Shown in pieces: positions 37,573-48,479 of a stretch of 64,000 bases of DNA. Under the pieces are notes generated by a model that saw only the letters and a list, made by a program, of their open reading frames with translations, searched no databases and was not told the origin of the DNA. How positions within the stretch are numbered: the first letter of the stretch is position 1; each line of letters opens with the position of its first letter. The translations under genes were made by a program, and so were the position numbers. The DNA comes from Neisseriaceae bacterium ESL0693. Its GTDB lineage: Bacteria; Pseudomonadota; Gammaproteobacteria; Burkholderiales; Neisseriaceae. The DNA lies in NCBI GenBank assembly GCA_029433475.1, contig JAQTIE010000010.1:124174-188173 (forward strand). The letters are read 5' to 3'.

Positions 37573-37761
37573 AAATGACTGACTGTGTGTCGATCAAAAA
37601 AGATAAGGTTTAGTTTACTATACAATCGTCTCGTTTTAATCAATTAATATTAAATTTATTCTCATGATTATAAAGACTTGTCTGATTTACGCATTATGTT
37701 TTAAGGGTGATACAAGACCTGGTCAGCCTTCATTGTGATTAACCTGAAAATCAGCCCAAAC

Positions 37762-37797
37762 AAAAAGCTGTCCAGACATTCATCTGGACAGCTTTTT
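37762..37797. terminator. Terminator at the end of the dcw cluster
   Basis: A 15-bp perfect stem, AAAAAGCTGTCCAGA/TCTGGACAGCTTTTT, with a 6-nt loop, 14 bp beyond the ftsZ stop. T-runs occur on both strands. It isolates ftsZ from parC; no lpxC follows. Confidence 0.93.
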
Positions 37798-37810
37798 ATG
37801 AGAATAACGG

Positions 37811-38986
37811 TTAATCAGCCTGACGACGAATCACTGCCGGAATTTCAAAATCATCCAGTACGGATTGATTGGAGAAATCAGCAGCAGCCAGATTCATGTT
37901 GCGGGCACTACGGCCAGAACGGATCACACTACCGATATCCGGAAAACCATCATCTGTACCGGTAGCCTGTGCCGTTTGCACCATACGCAGATTACCCGAT
38001 GGAGTATTGGTATTTTTATGTTCCTGCAAACCGGTCGCAATAATGGTGACGCGAATTTCGCCTTCTTCCATCGAACTGTCTTCAGAAGTACCGTATTTTA
38101 ATGCAGCATCAGCATGGGCATATTCATCCACCATGCTCATGATTTCGCGGTATTCAGACATTTTCAGGCAACCCGGCGCCGTAGTAATATTAACCAGCAC
38201 ACCCTGTGCTCCTTCCAGAGTGACATCATCCAAAAGTGGACTGGCAATGGCCTGCTCAGCGGCAATACGGGCACGGTCTACCCCGTGCGCAACGCCGGAG
38301 CCCATCATGGCCATGCCCATGATACTCATGACATTTTTGACATCAGCAAAGTCGAGGTTAATGATGCCCGGGCTGGTAATGACTTCGGCAATGCCGGCTA
38401 CGGCACTGCGCAATACATTATCAGCAGCACGAAAGGCTTCGCGCATGCTCACGTCTTCACCCAGCGCTGTCATCAGTTTATCATTGGGAATAACGATCAG
38501 GGAGTCAACGGTATTTTTCAAGGTTTCAATACCATCATTGGCCACCTGAATCCGCTTACCTTCATATTCAAACGGACGGGTAACCACAGCCACAGTCAGA
38601 ATGCCCAGTTCTTTAGCCAGTTCAGCAATGACCGGCGCTGCACCGGTACCGGTACCGCCACCCATGCCGGTGGTGATAAACAGCATATTGGCGCCCTGAA
38701 TCGCTTCTGAAATGGATTCACGATCTTCCATGGCGGCATTGCGACCAATCTCAGGATTGGCACCAGCACCAAGACCACGGGTCAGATTATTACCCAACTG
38801 GATACGTTTAGAAGCTTTACTATTCTGTAAAGACTGCGCATCGGTATTGGCACTGATGAATTCAATACCGGATACAGCGTTCTCCACCATATTATTAATC
38901 GCATTGCATCCACCACCACCGATACCAATTACTTTGATTACGGCAGGACCAACCGCGGCTTCCACTACATCATAAACCAGTTGCAT
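37811..38986 (-). CDS. ftsZ: Cell division GTPase FtsZ
   Basis: 391 residues. The tubulin-fold GTP-binding motifs are GIGGGGCNAINNM (near 22), the tubulin signature GGGTGTGAAP (about 107-116), and the T7 loop NLDFADVKNVM. A short variable linker leads to the conserved C-terminal peptide DDFEIPAVIRRQAD that binds FtsA and ZipA-type partners. It forms the Z-ring. It is the last gene of the dcw cluster, 107 bp after ftsA. Confidence 0.97.
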   Translation of the reverse strand: MQLVYDVVEAAVGPAVIKVIGIGGGGCNAINNMVENAVSGIEFISANTDAQSLQNSKASKRIQLGNNLTRGLGAGANPEIGRNAAMEDRESISEAIQGANMLFITTGMGGGTGTGAAPVIAELAKELGILTVAVVTRPFEYEGKRIQVANDGIETLKNTVDSLIVIPNDKLMTALGEDVSMREAFRAADNVLRSAVAGIAEVITSPGIINLDFADVKNVMSIMGMAMMGSGVAHGVDRARIAAEQAIASPLLDDVTLEGAQGVLVNITTAPGCLKMSEYREIMSMVDEYAHADAALKYGTSEDSSMEEGEIRVTIIATGLQEHKNTNTPSGNLRMVQTAQATGTDDGFPDIGSVIRSGRSARNMNLAAADFSNQSVLDDFEIPAVIRRQAD

Positions 38987-39092
38987 ACAAATGTCTCCTG
39001 ACAGCGCTTAAGCATGGGCTAATCAAAACATGCCTGATTATATCAGCTACTTGCCCATGCCATGCAAATTTTCTATATCAAAAACGCAAAAA

Positions 39093-40328
39093 TTAAAAAT
39101 TATTTCTAAACCAAGCTTGTAATTTACCTAACCATGATTCTCTGGGTTCTTCTGTCTGGGCAACCGGCATACCGGCTTTATTGTCTTCACCGTGCGCCGC
39201 TTCCAAGAGACCAATGGCAGTAGCATAACGCGGATTGCGTACCCGCTCTGATACCCCGCCCATTTCCTTGGGAACCCCGATACGCGCAGGCAGATTAAAC
39301 ACATCTTCCGCCAATTCAACCATACCCGGCAATAACGAAGCGCCGCCGGTTAAAACCACACCGGAAGTTAATACATCTTCCGGAAAACCTGAACGCCTTA
39401 ATTCATTCAGGGTCAATTCAAGAATTTCTTCCACCCGCGGGCCAATCACACTGGCCAGTGTACGGCGTGAAATCTGGCGCGGACTGCGGTCTCCCACACT
39501 GGGCACTTCAATCATGTCATCCAGACCTTCCATGCTGGCCATGGCCACGCCATGATTGATTTTAATATATTCAGCGGCATTATGCGGCGTACGCAAGGCT
39601 TGTGCCAGATCTTTGGTGATCAAATCACCAGCCACCGGAATCACGGCCGTATGCCGGATGGCACCATTGGTATACACGGCGATATCGGTTGTACCACCGC
39701 CGATATCAATCACACACACACCCAGATCTTTTTCATCTTCAGTCAGTACCGCCTGACCGCTGGCCAAAGGCTGTAAAATCATTTTATTGATATTCAGATT
39801 GCAGCGATTGACACACTTCTGAATATTCTGCATGGCAGTGACAGCGCCGGTAATGATATGAATGCGTGTATCCAGCCGCACACCACTCATACCAATGGGT
39901 TCGCGTACCCCGGGCTGACTGTCAATAATAAATTCCTGCACGACGGTATGTAAAATATCATGATCAGGCGGAATATTCACCGCCTTGGCTGTTTCAATCG
40001 CCCGGTCAATATCGGTCTGATTAACCTCGCCGTCTTTGATTTTCACCACACCCTGAGAATTAAAGCTGCGAATATGATTACCGGCAATACCGGTGGTTAC
40101 ATTGTCCACCTGTACATCAGCCATCATTTGTGCTTCTTCCATTGCCTGTTTAATGGCCTGTGCCGTGGTTTCGATATTGGTCACCATCCCGGCTTTCAGG
40201 CCACGTGACGGTGCCTGTCCCAGACCCACAATATGGATGTTATTGTCTTCCTGTATTTCACCTATCAGGGCAATGACTTTAGAAGTACCAATATCCAGAG
40301 CACTGATGTATTTTTTACCTTTAACCAT
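39093..40328 (-). CDS. ftsA: Cell division protein FtsA
   Basis: About 411 residues with an actin-like fold. Motifs are ALDIGTSKVIALIGE (phosphate 1), VIDIGGGTTDIAVY (phosphate 2) and LTGGASLLPGM (adenosine), with the 1C domain at about 85-165. A C-terminal amphipathic membrane anchor ends the protein (WLGKLQAWFRNNF). The start is uncertain: GTG 40337, ATG 40334 and ATG 40328 are all in frame. I chose the last because AAAG lies at a workable distance and family members start close to the KKYISALD segment. It tethers FtsZ to the membrane. Confidence 0.95.
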   Translation of the reverse strand: MVKGKKYISALDIGTSKVIALIGEIQEDNNIHIVGLGQAPSRGLKAGMVTNIETTAQAIKQAMEEAQMMADVQVDNVTTGIAGNHIRSFNSQGVVKIKDGEVNQTDIDRAIETAKAVNIPPDHDILHTVVQEFIIDSQPGVREPIGMSGVRLDTRIHIITGAVTAMQNIQKCVNRCNLNINKMILQPLASGQAVLTEDEKDLGVCVIDIGGGTTDIAVYTNGAIRHTAVIPVAGDLITKDLAQALRTPHNAAEYIKINHGVAMASMEGLDDMIEVPSVGDRSPRQISRRTLASVIGPRVEEILELTLNELRRSGFPEDVLTSGVVLTGGASLLPGMVELAEDVFNLPARIGVPKEMGGVSERVRNPRYATAIGLLEAAHGEDNKAGMPVAQTEEPRESWLGKLQAWFRNNF

Positions 40329-40364
40329 GGTCATCACTTTAAAAACAAATAATCAATTGATTTC

Positions 40365-41108
40365 TTAATCTGCTGTTGCGGTTACTGCATCTGATCTGAC
40401 ATCGACCGTTTGTTTCTTACGCAAGGCAAAACCATCCGGATAACGCATATCCACATATTCTATGTTAGCAGCCTGATCTTCGAGAACCTGCGGCCAGACA
40501 GCAATAAAACGTGCCAGCCGTTTCTCCTGGTGTTCGCGTCCTAATCGGATGAGTATACCGTTATTTAGCACTATTTCCCAAGCTGAACGTGCATTTAAAT
40601 GCAATCTGGCCACAGATAAGTCCACCGAATGCAACATATTATTGAATAAAAGTAGTTGCACCGTCATGGCTCGACTGTTTTTAACCGGCCCGTCAAATAC
40701 AGGTAGGTCTTCCGATGTCCGGGCATGAAATAATTCGCCCTCCTGATCCACCAGCTGGCCATCATGCCAGCGCGCCAGAGCCACCCGCTCTTTGATATCC
40801 AATGCGATGGTATCCGGCCACACCCGTTTGACCTGCACCTGTGCTACCCAGGGTAATCCGGCCAGTTCCTGTTGGGCGGCATTGACATTGACCGTAAAAA
40901 TATTACCATATAAATATTGTTTACTGATTCTTTGTATATCAGCAGCATCAATATGTTGCAATGTCCGGGTCACTTTAATATGACGGACAGGAAAATGGGA
41001 TGAATGCATGCCCCATAGCGTTATGGCCGCCATAAGGCATAACGCCACACAAAGATACAGCCAGCGATATAGCCTTTTGAGGGCCTGCGCATTATCCCAA
41101 AGTCGCAT
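40365..41108 (-). CDS. ftsQ: Cell division protein FtsQ
   Basis: 247 residues. A short cytoplasmic tail is followed by one membrane span (about 15-36) and a POTRA domain (FPVRHIKVTRTLQHIDAADIQ, GNIFTVNVNAAQQELAGLPWVAQVQVKRVWPDTIALDIKER). A beta domain follows (LLNNGILIRLGRE, YVDMRYPDGFALR). It forms the FtsQBL complex. The start overlaps ddl by 17 bp. Confidence 0.94.
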   Translation of the reverse strand: MRLWDNAQALKRLYRWLYLCVALCLMAAITLWGMHSSHFPVRHIKVTRTLQHIDAADIQRISKQYLYGNIFTVNVNAAQQELAGLPWVAQVQVKRVWPDTIALDIKERVALARWHDGQLVDQEGELFHARTSEDLPVFDGPVKNSRAMTVQLLLFNNMLHSVDLSVARLHLNARSAWEIVLNNGILIRLGREHQEKRLARFIAVWPQVLEDQAANIEYVDMRYPDGFALRKKQTVDVRSDAVTATAD

Positions 41109-42003
41109 GATTCAAAATTTCAACACATAAATCTTCAAAACTCAGACCAATCTCACGCGCCGCTTTAGGCACCAGACTATGACTGGTCATACCGGGCAAT
41201 GTATTCACCTCCAGAATATAAAACCGTCCTTCTTCATCACGTAAAAAATCCACCCGACCGCAGCCACGACCACCTAAAGCACGATAAGCCTGTAGCGTTA
41301 ATTGCTGTATGTTTTTTTCTTCAGCCGCATTTAAATCGGACGGGCACAGATAAACGGTATCATCACGCTGATATTTTGCTTCAAAATCATAAAATTCAGT
41401 GGTCGGCTGAATACGGATCGAAGGCAATACACGCTCACCCAGAATACCGCAGGTATATTCTCCGCCCATAATGGCTTTTTCAACCAGAATCTCACCCTGA
41501 AAATGCTTCAGGCGCTGATAAGCTTCAGCCAGCTGCCCAGGTTGTTTAATTTTCTCAACACCCACGCTACTGCCCTCGGCCGAAGGTTTCACAAATAAGG
41601 GTAAACCAAATTCAGCTTCAACCGCCGCAAAATCACTGTGCTCATTCAATAGCGTGAATGGCACACACGGTAAACCCACGCCCGCCCACACCAGACGGCT
41701 ACGGAATTTATCCATGCCAAGCGCACTGGCCGCCACGCCACAACCGGTATAGGGAATACCCAGTGCCTGCAAAGCCCCCTGTACGGTACCGTCTTCACCA
41801 TAAGCGCCATGCAGAATATTGAAAGCACACTGGAAACCATCATCGACTAAATGATAGAGTGGCCGTTCCTTCGGATCAAAAGCATGAGCATCAATGCCTT
41901 TTTTCTGTAAAGCGGCCAGCACAGCAGCACCACTGGCCAGCGAAATATCACGCTCACTGGAGAAGCCCCCCATCAGCACAGCAACTTTACCGAAGTCTTT
42001 CAT
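41092..42003 (-). CDS. ddlB: D-alanine--D-alanine ligase
   Basis: 303 residues, an ATP-grasp enzyme. The N-terminal VAVLMGGFSSERDISLASG, the GEDGTVQGALQALGIPYTGCG segment, the ATP lid PLFVKPSAEGSSVGVEKI, and the metal-binding VDFLRDEEGRFYILEVNTLPGMTSHSL are all present. It supplies D-Ala-D-Ala for MurF. It lies between murC and ftsQ, as in most dcw clusters. Confidence 0.95.
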   Translation of the reverse strand: MKDFGKVAVLMGGFSSERDISLASGAAVLAALQKKGIDAHAFDPKERPLYHLVDDGFQCAFNILHGAYGEDGTVQGALQALGIPYTGCGVAASALGMDKFRSRLVWAGVGLPCVPFTLLNEHSDFAAVEAEFGLPLFVKPSAEGSSVGVEKIKQPGQLAEAYQRLKHFQGEILVEKAIMGGEYTCGILGERVLPSIRIQPTTEFYDFEAKYQRDDTVYLCPSDLNAAEEKNIQQLTLQAYRALGGRGCGRVDFLRDEEGRFYILEVNTLPGMTSHSLVPKAAREIGLSFEDLCVEILNHATLG

Positions 42004-42044
42004 GATTCTATTTTACCTTATTGATTAATTCATCTATATGAATG

Positions 42045-43469
42045 CTACTCTTGCCCGGTTAACAACTGCGCGGCGGCCAAGAGTTCTGACGGCACTTTAT
42101 TAATACTGCCAGCACCCATATTCAACACCACATCGTTATCCTGCAAAATATTCAGTAATGTGGCCGCCACATCGTCCACACGGGCAACATAAATCGGTTC
42201 AACCTTACCCAATACCCGAATGGCGCGCGTGAGCGCCTTACTGTCAGCGGCCACAATCGGCTCTTCACCGGCAGCATACACATCGGTCAGTAAAACACAA
42301 TCAGCCTGACTGAGCACCTGTACAAAATCCTCAAACAGATCACGGGTACGGGTATAGCGATGCGGCTGAAAGACCACTACCAGCCGCCGGCCGGCATAAG
42401 CGCCCCGTGCTGCGGCAATGGTCGCCTGCATTTCTACCGGATGATGGCCATAGTCATCAATCAGCAAGGCTTTACCGCCATCGGCCAATGGCACATCACC
42501 ATAATTCTGAAACCGCCGGCCAACACCGGCAAAATCCTGCAAACCGCGCTGAATGGCGGTAACCGGTACACCGATTTCCAGCGCCAGACCAATCACCGCC
42601 AGTGTATTCAGTACATTATGCCGCCCAGGCATATTAACAATCACTTCAAAGGGTGCAATGCCTTTTTTACGGGTCTGTACTGTAAATTGCATCTGTGCGC
42701 CTTTGGTCTTGACATCAGTGGCATATAAATCCGCCTGTTCATCTAGGCCATAGGTGACAAACGGCTTTTGTATCTGTGGCAGAATCTGCCGCACATGATC
42801 ACTGTCAATACACAAAAAAGCCTTACCATAAAAAGGCATACGATGTACAAAATCCACAAAAGCCAGATGCAGTTTATCAATATCATGATCATAAGTATCC
42901 ATATGATCGGTGTCGATATTGGTAACCACGGTAAAAAGGGGCGTCAGATACAAAAAAGAAGCATCTGATTCATCGGCTTCGGCAACAATATATTCACCTT
43001 TGCCCAGTTTGGCATTGGTGCCTGCGGCATTTAAGCGGCCGCCAATCACAAAAGTCGGATCCAGACCAGCCACCGCCAATACCGAAGCGGTTAAACTGGT
43101 GGTGGTGGTTTTACCATGAGTACCGGCAATGGCAATACCGCGACCAAAGCGCATGATTTCAGCCAGCATCATGGCTCGGGGAATCACGGGGATTTTGTGT
43201 TCTCTGGCAGCCAGTACTTCCGGATTATCCGCTTTAACAGCAGTAGAAGTAACCACCACATCGGCACCAATAATATGTTCGGCCTGATGTCCGCTGTAGA
43301 CTTTTACCCCGATGGCCTGAAGATGCTGTGTGGCCGCATTAACCGCCATGTCCGAGCCCGAAATACAATATCCTTCATTATGCAATACTTCGGCAATGCC
43401 ACACATGCCCGTACCGCCAATGCCAACAAAATGGATATGACTGATACGGTTTTTCATGTTTTCTTTCAT
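42045..43469 (-). CDS. murC: UDP-N-acetylmuramate--L-alanine ligase
   Basis: 474 residues. The ATG at 43469 is supported by AAGGA 6-7 nt upstream. The N-terminal Rossmann loop is [17 protein letters not shown], the ATP loop [13 protein letters not shown], and [12 protein letters not shown] and the C-terminal DDYGHHPVE are conserved. It adds the first residue of the peptidoglycan stem peptide. It precedes ddlB and follows murG by 73 bp. Confidence 0.96.
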   Translation of the reverse strand: MKENMKNRISHIHFVGIGGTGMCGIAEVLHNEGYCISGSDMAVNAATQHLQAIGVKVYSGHQAEHIIGADVVVTSTAVKADNPEVLAAREHKIPVIPRAMMLAEIMRFGRGIAIAGTHGKTTTTSLTASVLAVAGLDPTFVIGGRLNAAGTNAKLGKGEYIVAEADESDASFLYLTPLFTVVTNIDTDHMDTYDHDIDKLHLAFVDFVHRMPFYGKAFLCIDSDHVRQILPQIQKPFVTYGLDEQADLYATDVKTKGAQMQFTVQTRKKGIAPFEVIVNMPGRHNVLNTLAVIGLALEIGVPVTAIQRGLQDFAGVGRRFQNYGDVPLADGGKALLIDDYGHHPVEMQATIAAARGAYAGRRLVVVFQPHRYTRTRDLFEDFVQVLSQADCVLLTDVYAAGEEPIVAADSKALTRAIRVLGKVEPIYVARVDDVAATLLNILQDNDVVLNMGAGSINKVPSELLAAAQLLTGQE

Positions 43470-43542
43470 CTATATTCCTTACAACCTGATGACTTGATCA
43501 TGAACTGAATATTCATGATGCCGTCAAGCGATCATCTTCTGC

Positions 43543-44607
43543 TCATAAACAGCCCAGCGCTATCTGCGCTACTTTTTCAGCACTGTCGGGACTGGCCAAC
43601 AACCTGGCCTGTAACGCCATTTGCAAACACTCTTCACGGGTTAATCCTTGCAATTGCCCTGCCAGCGAATCGGCAGACAATTGGTCTTGCGGCAGTAATA
43701 ACGCCGCCTGATGACGCACCATAAAACCTGCATTCAATGTCTGATGGTCGTCTACTGCATGAGGATACGGCACCAGAAACGCCCCGACACCGGCAGCGGT
43801 TAATTCGGCAATGGTTAAAGCCCCTGAACGGCAAATGACCAAATCGGCATTCCGGTAAGCCGATACCATGTCTGAAATAAATTCAACACATTGTGCCTCA
43901 ACAGCCAATTGCTGGTAAATTTGTTCTACTGCCGCCAGTTTATGCCGCCCGGTCTGATGCATCACACAGGGGCGCTGATGTTCAGGTAATAACGCTAAAG
44001 CTTTAGGGACAATCTGATTGAGTACATCTGCGCCAAGGCTGCCGCCAACCACCAGAATATTCAGCCTGCCTTGCCGCTCTTTAAAGCGCTGAGCCGGTTC
44101 TGGCAATGCTGCAATCTCGTGTCTGACCGGATTACCCACCAGTCCGTCTGTATTAGGGAAGGCTTCCGGAAAGGCATACAATACCCGTTTGGCAATATGT
44201 GCCAGCACCCGGTTGGATAAGCCGGCAATGGCATTCTGTTCATGAATCACCACCGGAATACCGGCCAGTTTCGCGGCCATACCACCTGGGAAAGTCACAA
44301 AGCCACCAAAACCAATCACCATGTCGACCTGATGTTTTTTAATGATCTGACGCGCCGCTAAAATGGTTTTGGTCAGCGTCAGCGGCAATAATAATTTACG
44401 TTTTATGCCATTACCGCGAATGCCCTTAATGGCCAGTGTTTTAAGCTCAATGCCATATTGGGGAACCAATCGGGTTTCCATGGCACCTTCACTGCCCAGC
44501 CACAACACCTGATGACCCTGTGCCTGTAAGGCCTGGGCAACCGCCAATGCCGGAAAAATATGGCCGCCGGTGCCACCTGCCATCACCATAAAGGTTTTTA
44601 CATTCAT
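43543..44607 (-). CDS. murG: MurG glycosyltransferase (lipid II synthase)
   Basis: 354 residues of the GT28 family. The N-terminal GGTGGHIFPALAVAQ, the loop GFGGFVTFPGGMAA, HEQNAIAGLSNR, GGSLGAD and CRSGALTIAEL are in order, with the acceptor/donor residue near PYPHAVDDHQTLNA. It transfers GlcNAc to lipid I on the cytoplasmic face of the membrane. AGGGA precedes the ATG by 5 nt. It lies between ftsW and murC. Confidence 0.96.
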   Translation of the reverse strand: MNVKTFMVMAGGTGGHIFPALAVAQALQAQGHQVLWLGSEGAMETRLVPQYGIELKTLAIKGIRGNGIKRKLLLPLTLTKTILAARQIIKKHQVDMVIGFGGFVTFPGGMAAKLAGIPVVIHEQNAIAGLSNRVLAHIAKRVLYAFPEAFPNTDGLVGNPVRHEIAALPEPAQRFKERQGRLNILVVGGSLGADVLNQIVPKALALLPEHQRPCVMHQTGRHKLAAVEQIYQQLAVEAQCVEFISDMVSAYRNADLVICRSGALTIAELTAAGVGAFLVPYPHAVDDHQTLNAGFMVRHQAALLLPQDQLSADSLAGQLQGLTREECLQMALQARLLASPDSAEKVAQIALGCL

Positions 44608-44652
44608 TATTGTCCCTATTGAATCTGTCCGAAACAGACGGCATAAATCTGT

Positions 44653-45807
44653 CTATATTTTAAAACCACGCATTAAACGCCGGTTTTCATAGTCAACACG
44701 TAATAATAAGCCGATGCAAACCAGCATCACAATGACGGCCGAACCCCCGTAAGACAATAAGGGCAGCGTTAAACCTTTGGTGGGCAGCAAACCAATATTC
44801 ACACCAATATTGAAAAAACTCTGGATACCCAGCCAGATACCAATACCTTTGGCCACAAACGAATTATAAAAAAGTTCCAGATCACGCGCCTGCTTACCAA
44901 TAGAGAATGCCCGGATCACCAGCCAGACATAACAGAATATAAGCACCACCATACCCAGAAAGCCAAATTCTTCGCCAATAACGGCAAAAATAAAATCGGT
45001 GTGAGCCTCAGGTAAATAAAACCGCTTCTCCAGACTGGCACCCAACCCCACCCCGAACCAACTGCCGCGGCCAATGGCCATCAGCGAATGGGTTAACTGA
45101 TAGCCCTTACCCAAAGGGTCAGACCAGGGATCCAGAAAAGCTGCCACACGCGCCAGCCGGTAGGGTTCAAATAAAATCAACGCCGCCATGGCAATCAGGC
45201 CAAAACCAACCACAGCCATAAACCAGCGAAACGGTAGCCCTGCCAAAAACAACAGACAAACGGCGATAACCGACACCACCACAAACGAACCGAAATCCGG
45301 TTCCAGAATAATCAAACCCAGCCCCATGCCGACGGGGATACCGGCAAACCAGATTTTTTTAAATTCTTTCAATACTTCAGCCCGACGGGTAAAGAAACTG
45401 GATAAATACAGAATAATCGCCAGTTTGAATAACTCGGTGGGTTGGACATTGAATGAACCAAAATGAATCCAGCGTTTTGCCCCATTAATTTCCCGTCCGA
45501 GTACCAACACCATAATCAGCAGTATCAGACTGCCCACCAGTATGAATGGCGTCAGTTTTTTCCAGGTTCGCAACGGAATTCTGACCGCAATCAGCGCCAG
45601 AAAACTGCCGGCGCCCAGATAAATCGCCTGACGTACCAAATAAAAATAAGGGCTGCCACCATCATGGGTTGCATAGGCAATCGAGGCGGAATACACCATC
45701 ACCAGGCTGAATGACAGCATCAGTATCACCATCCACAACAACGACTGATCAAAGCTGTCACCACGGCGTAACAGCTTACGATCCAAAAGACGTGACTGTG
45801 TGATCAT
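44653..45807 (-). CDS. ftsW: FtsW, SEDS peptidoglycan polymerase
   Basis: 384 residues with about ten membrane spans. SEDS-family motifs are GREINGAKRWIHFGSFNVQPTE, LEPDFGS, the large periplasmic loop with the catalytic-type aspartate DPWSDPLGKGYQ, and the final TLPLLSYGGSAVIVML. It polymerises septal glycan strands together with FtsI, encoded in the same cluster. Its ATG overlaps the murD stop by 4 nt. Confidence 0.95.
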   Translation of the reverse strand: MITQSRLLDRKLLRRGDSFDQSLLWMVILMLSFSLVMVYSASIAYATHDGGSPYFYLVRQAIYLGAGSFLALIAVRIPLRTWKKLTPFILVGSLILLIMVLVLGREINGAKRWIHFGSFNVQPTELFKLAIILYLSSFFTRRAEVLKEFKKIWFAGIPVGMGLGLIILEPDFGSFVVVSVIAVCLLFLAGLPFRWFMAVVGFGLIAMAALILFEPYRLARVAAFLDPWSDPLGKGYQLTHSLMAIGRGSWFGVGLGASLEKRFYLPEAHTDFIFAVIGEEFGFLGMVVLIFCYVWLVIRAFSIGKQARDLELFYNSFVAKGIGIWLGIQSFFNIGVNIGLLPTKGLTLPLLSYGGSAVIVMLVCIGLLLRVDYENRRLMRGFKI

Positions 45808-47159
45808 GATCGTGCTGCCTGTAGGGCGTTAACTGCTTCAATAAATACCTGACTGCGGTGGGCATAACCATTAAACATGTCATAACTGGCACAGGCCGGG
45901 CTCAATAACACCATATCACCCGTTTGCGCCAATTCATGTGCACGCCGGACAGCCTGTGGCAGATCAGTCATATATTCAACCGGATAAGATTCATTCTTCA
46001 AGACTGCGCCAATTTGTCCGGCATCAATCCCCAGCAATAAAACCGCCCGCGCTTTATGCGATAACGCCTCTTTTAGCGGCGTAAAATCCTGACCTTTACC
46101 CTGCCCGCCGGCAATCAGCACAATCGGCCGGTTCAGACCAGTCAGCGCGGCACAGGTGGCTCCGATATTGGTGCCTTTGGAGTCATCAATATAAGTCACC
46201 CCATTCACCTCGGCAACGGTTTCTACCCGATGCGGCAGCCCCTTAAAAGCACAAATATGTTGCAATAGCTGCGTTCGGGCTAAGCCAATGGCCTCACACA
46301 AAGCCAGCGCCGCCAGCACATTGGCCACATTATGCGTGCCTTGTAAAGCCAGATCGGTTTGAAGCAGTAATACCTCATTGCCGGCACATAACTGTCCGCG
46401 CGGGTCTAACCAGAAATCAGTCTCTTTCTGTAATGAAAACCATCGCACTGACCGATGGCTGCGATGCATGGCACGACAAAAAACATCATCCGCATTCAAA
46501 ACCTGTATGCTGTTACCGCAGAAAATGCGGTCTTTGGCATGGGCGTAGTCCAGTAAATCATCATAGCGCTCCAAATGGTCTTCAGAGATATTCAGCACCG
46601 TGGCCACGGTGGCATCAAGACAGGCCGTGGTTTCCAGCTGGAAACTTGACAGCTCTACCACCCATACATCAGCGGCCGGCTGATTTTGGCGTGCCAAATA
46701 AGCTTCCAGTACCGGAGTGCCGATATTACCGGCCACTACTGTATCCAGACCACACTGCTGACACAGAAAACCCACCAGACTGGTGGTGGTGGTTTTGCCA
46801 TTGGCACCGGTGATGGCAATGATTTTACTATCGGTCTGATACATCAGTTCAGCCCAGATTTCTACATCACCCAATACGGTTTTACCCGCTGCTTTAAAAG
46901 CAGCAATCGGCGCCAGTCGTTCACTGACTCCCGGGCTGAGCGCCAGTATCTGATAGTCATTTTGTGCCAGTACTGACTGTAAATCCCCTGAAAATAACGG
47001 TATTGAATATTGTGCCTGAATAGACTGTTGTTGTTCAGGCGTCAGATGAACATCATACCCCGCTACCTTTGCGCCAGCCTGAGTCAGAAATGCCAGCATG
47101 GACAAACCACTGCGTCCAAGCCCCACCACCAAAATGCTCTTATTTTGCCAATCCGTCAT
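45804..47159 (-). CDS. murD: UDP-N-acetylmuramoylalanine--D-glutamate ligase
   Basis: 451 residues. The N-terminal VVGLGRSGLSMLAFL, the ATP loop [35 protein letters not shown] and DDSKGTN define MurD. AGGA lies 7 nt before the start. It adds D-glutamate to the stem peptide. It lies between mraY and ftsW. Confidence 0.96.
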   Translation of the reverse strand: MTDWQNKSILVVGLGRSGLSMLAFLTQAGAKVAGYDVHLTPEQQQSIQAQYSIPLFSGDLQSVLAQNDYQILALSPGVSERLAPIAAFKAAGKTVLGDVEIWAELMYQTDSKIIAITGANGKTTTTSLVGFLCQQCGLDTVVAGNIGTPVLEAYLARQNQPAADVWVVELSSFQLETTACLDATVATVLNISEDHLERYDDLLDYAHAKDRIFCGNSIQVLNADDVFCRAMHRSHRSVRWFSLQKETDFWLDPRGQLCAGNEVLLLQTDLALQGTHNVANVLAALALCEAIGLARTQLLQHICAFKGLPHRVETVAEVNGVTYIDDSKGTNIGATCAALTGLNRPIVLIAGGQGKGQDFTPLKEALSHKARAVLLLGIDAGQIGAVLKNESYPVEYMTDLPQAVRRAHELAQTGDMVLLSPACASYDMFNGYAHRSQVFIEAVNALQAARS

Positions 47160-47204
47160 GGCACTATCCTGCCTTTATTTATGCTGTTGCTCAACTGGCG
47201 ATAT

Positions 47205-48290
47205 TTAACGTATTTTGAGCGAAGCCAGTCCCACCAGCACCAGAATCATGGTAATAATCCAGAAACGCACCACTACCTGAGTTTCTTTCCAGCCTTTTTG
47301 CTCGAAATGGTGATGAATCGGTGCCATGAGAAAAATGCGTTTATGCCGCATGCGGTATGAACCTACCTGCAACATCACCGATAAGGCTTCCACCACAAAC
47401 AATCCACCCATAATGACCAGTACAATTTCCTGTCGCACAATCACAGCAACAGTCCCTAAAGCCGCACCCAGTGCCAACGCACCCACATCACCCATAAACA
47501 CTTGGGCAGGATAAGCGTTAAACCACAAAAAACCCAGACAGGCACCACAAATGGCGGCACAAAACACCACCACTTCATTGGCGCCGGGCACATGCGGCAA
47601 TTGCAGATAATGGGCAAATTCCACATGGCCGCTGACATAGGCAAAAATGGATAAACCAGCCGCCACCAGAACAATGGGAAATGCCGCCAGACCATCCAGT
47701 CCATCAGTCAGATTCACCGCATTGGAAGTACCCACAATCACAAAATAAGTCAGGATCACAAAGCCGATACCGCCCAGGGGATAGGCAATTTCTTTAAAAA
47801 ACGGCACAATAAAGGTGGTACTGGCCGACAAATGAGCAGCATAAAACAACACCACGCCGGCAAGAAGCGCCACCACTGATTGCCACATCATTTTAAATCT
47901 GGCTGATACGCCATGCGGATCTTTATGGACAACCTTTTTCCAGTCATCATAAAAACCCAGCGCGCCGGTACTGAGCATGACAGCCAGCAAAATCCACACA
48001 TACGGATTGGCCAGATTGGCCCATAACAATGTGGTTACGGTAATGGCCATCAGAATCAAAGTACCGCCCATGGTGGGGGTGCCGGTTTTAATCAGATGGG
48101 TTTGCGGTCCATCATGCCGCACCGCCTGACCCACCTTCAGCTGAGTCAGTTTACGAATCATCCAAGGCCCCAGCATCAGGCTGAGGGTTAAGGAAGTCAG
48201 TGCTGCCATGACTGCACGAAAAGTTGTGTACTGGAATAAATGAAAGCCATTCACCCAGTAATGAAATAATTCTGCTAACCACAATAACAT
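47205..48290 (-). CDS. mraY: Phospho-MurNAc-pentapeptide transferase (lipid I synthase)
   Basis: 361 residues from the ATG at 48290 ([12 protein letters not shown]), with AAGGAA upstream, which matches the family start; the frame is open 7 codons further. There are about ten membrane spans. Active-site motifs are [56 protein letters not shown] and the histidine loop MAPIHHHFE. It makes lipid I on undecaprenyl phosphate. Confidence 0.96.
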   Translation of the reverse strand: MLLWLAELFHYWVNGFHLFQYTTFRAVMAALTSLTLSLMLGPWMIRKLTQLKVGQAVRHDGPQTHLIKTGTPTMGGTLILMAITVTTLLWANLANPYVWILLAVMLSTGALGFYDDWKKVVHKDPHGVSARFKMMWQSVVALLAGVVLFYAAHLSASTTFIVPFFKEIAYPLGGIGFVILTYFVIVGTSNAVNLTDGLDGLAAFPIVLVAAGLSIFAYVSGHVEFAHYLQLPHVPGANEVVVFCAAICGACLGFLWFNAYPAQVFMGDVGALALGAALGTVAVIVRQEIVLVIMGGLFVVEALSVMLQVGSYRMRHKRIFLMAPIHHHFEQKGWKETQVVVRFWIITMILVLVGLASLKIR

Positions 48291-48479
48291 GGTGTTTTTC
48301 CTTGTTGCCAATGAGGCGGCAACACATTAATCAAGCCTTTGAGGCTGTAAAACCACATTGTTGTTGTCAAGTACACATTCCAGACCTGTATTAACAACAT
48401 CAATGCACACAAATATCGATTTGAAAAGATTCAACAATCAATAAAAGACGCCGACAACAAACCATCACAATGACAAAAC

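Noticed and set aside
37869-38549. 226-codon rightward frame within ftsZ
   Set aside because: It lies wholly antisense to ftsZ; its length reflects the codon bias of that gene, and its composition is not protein-like.
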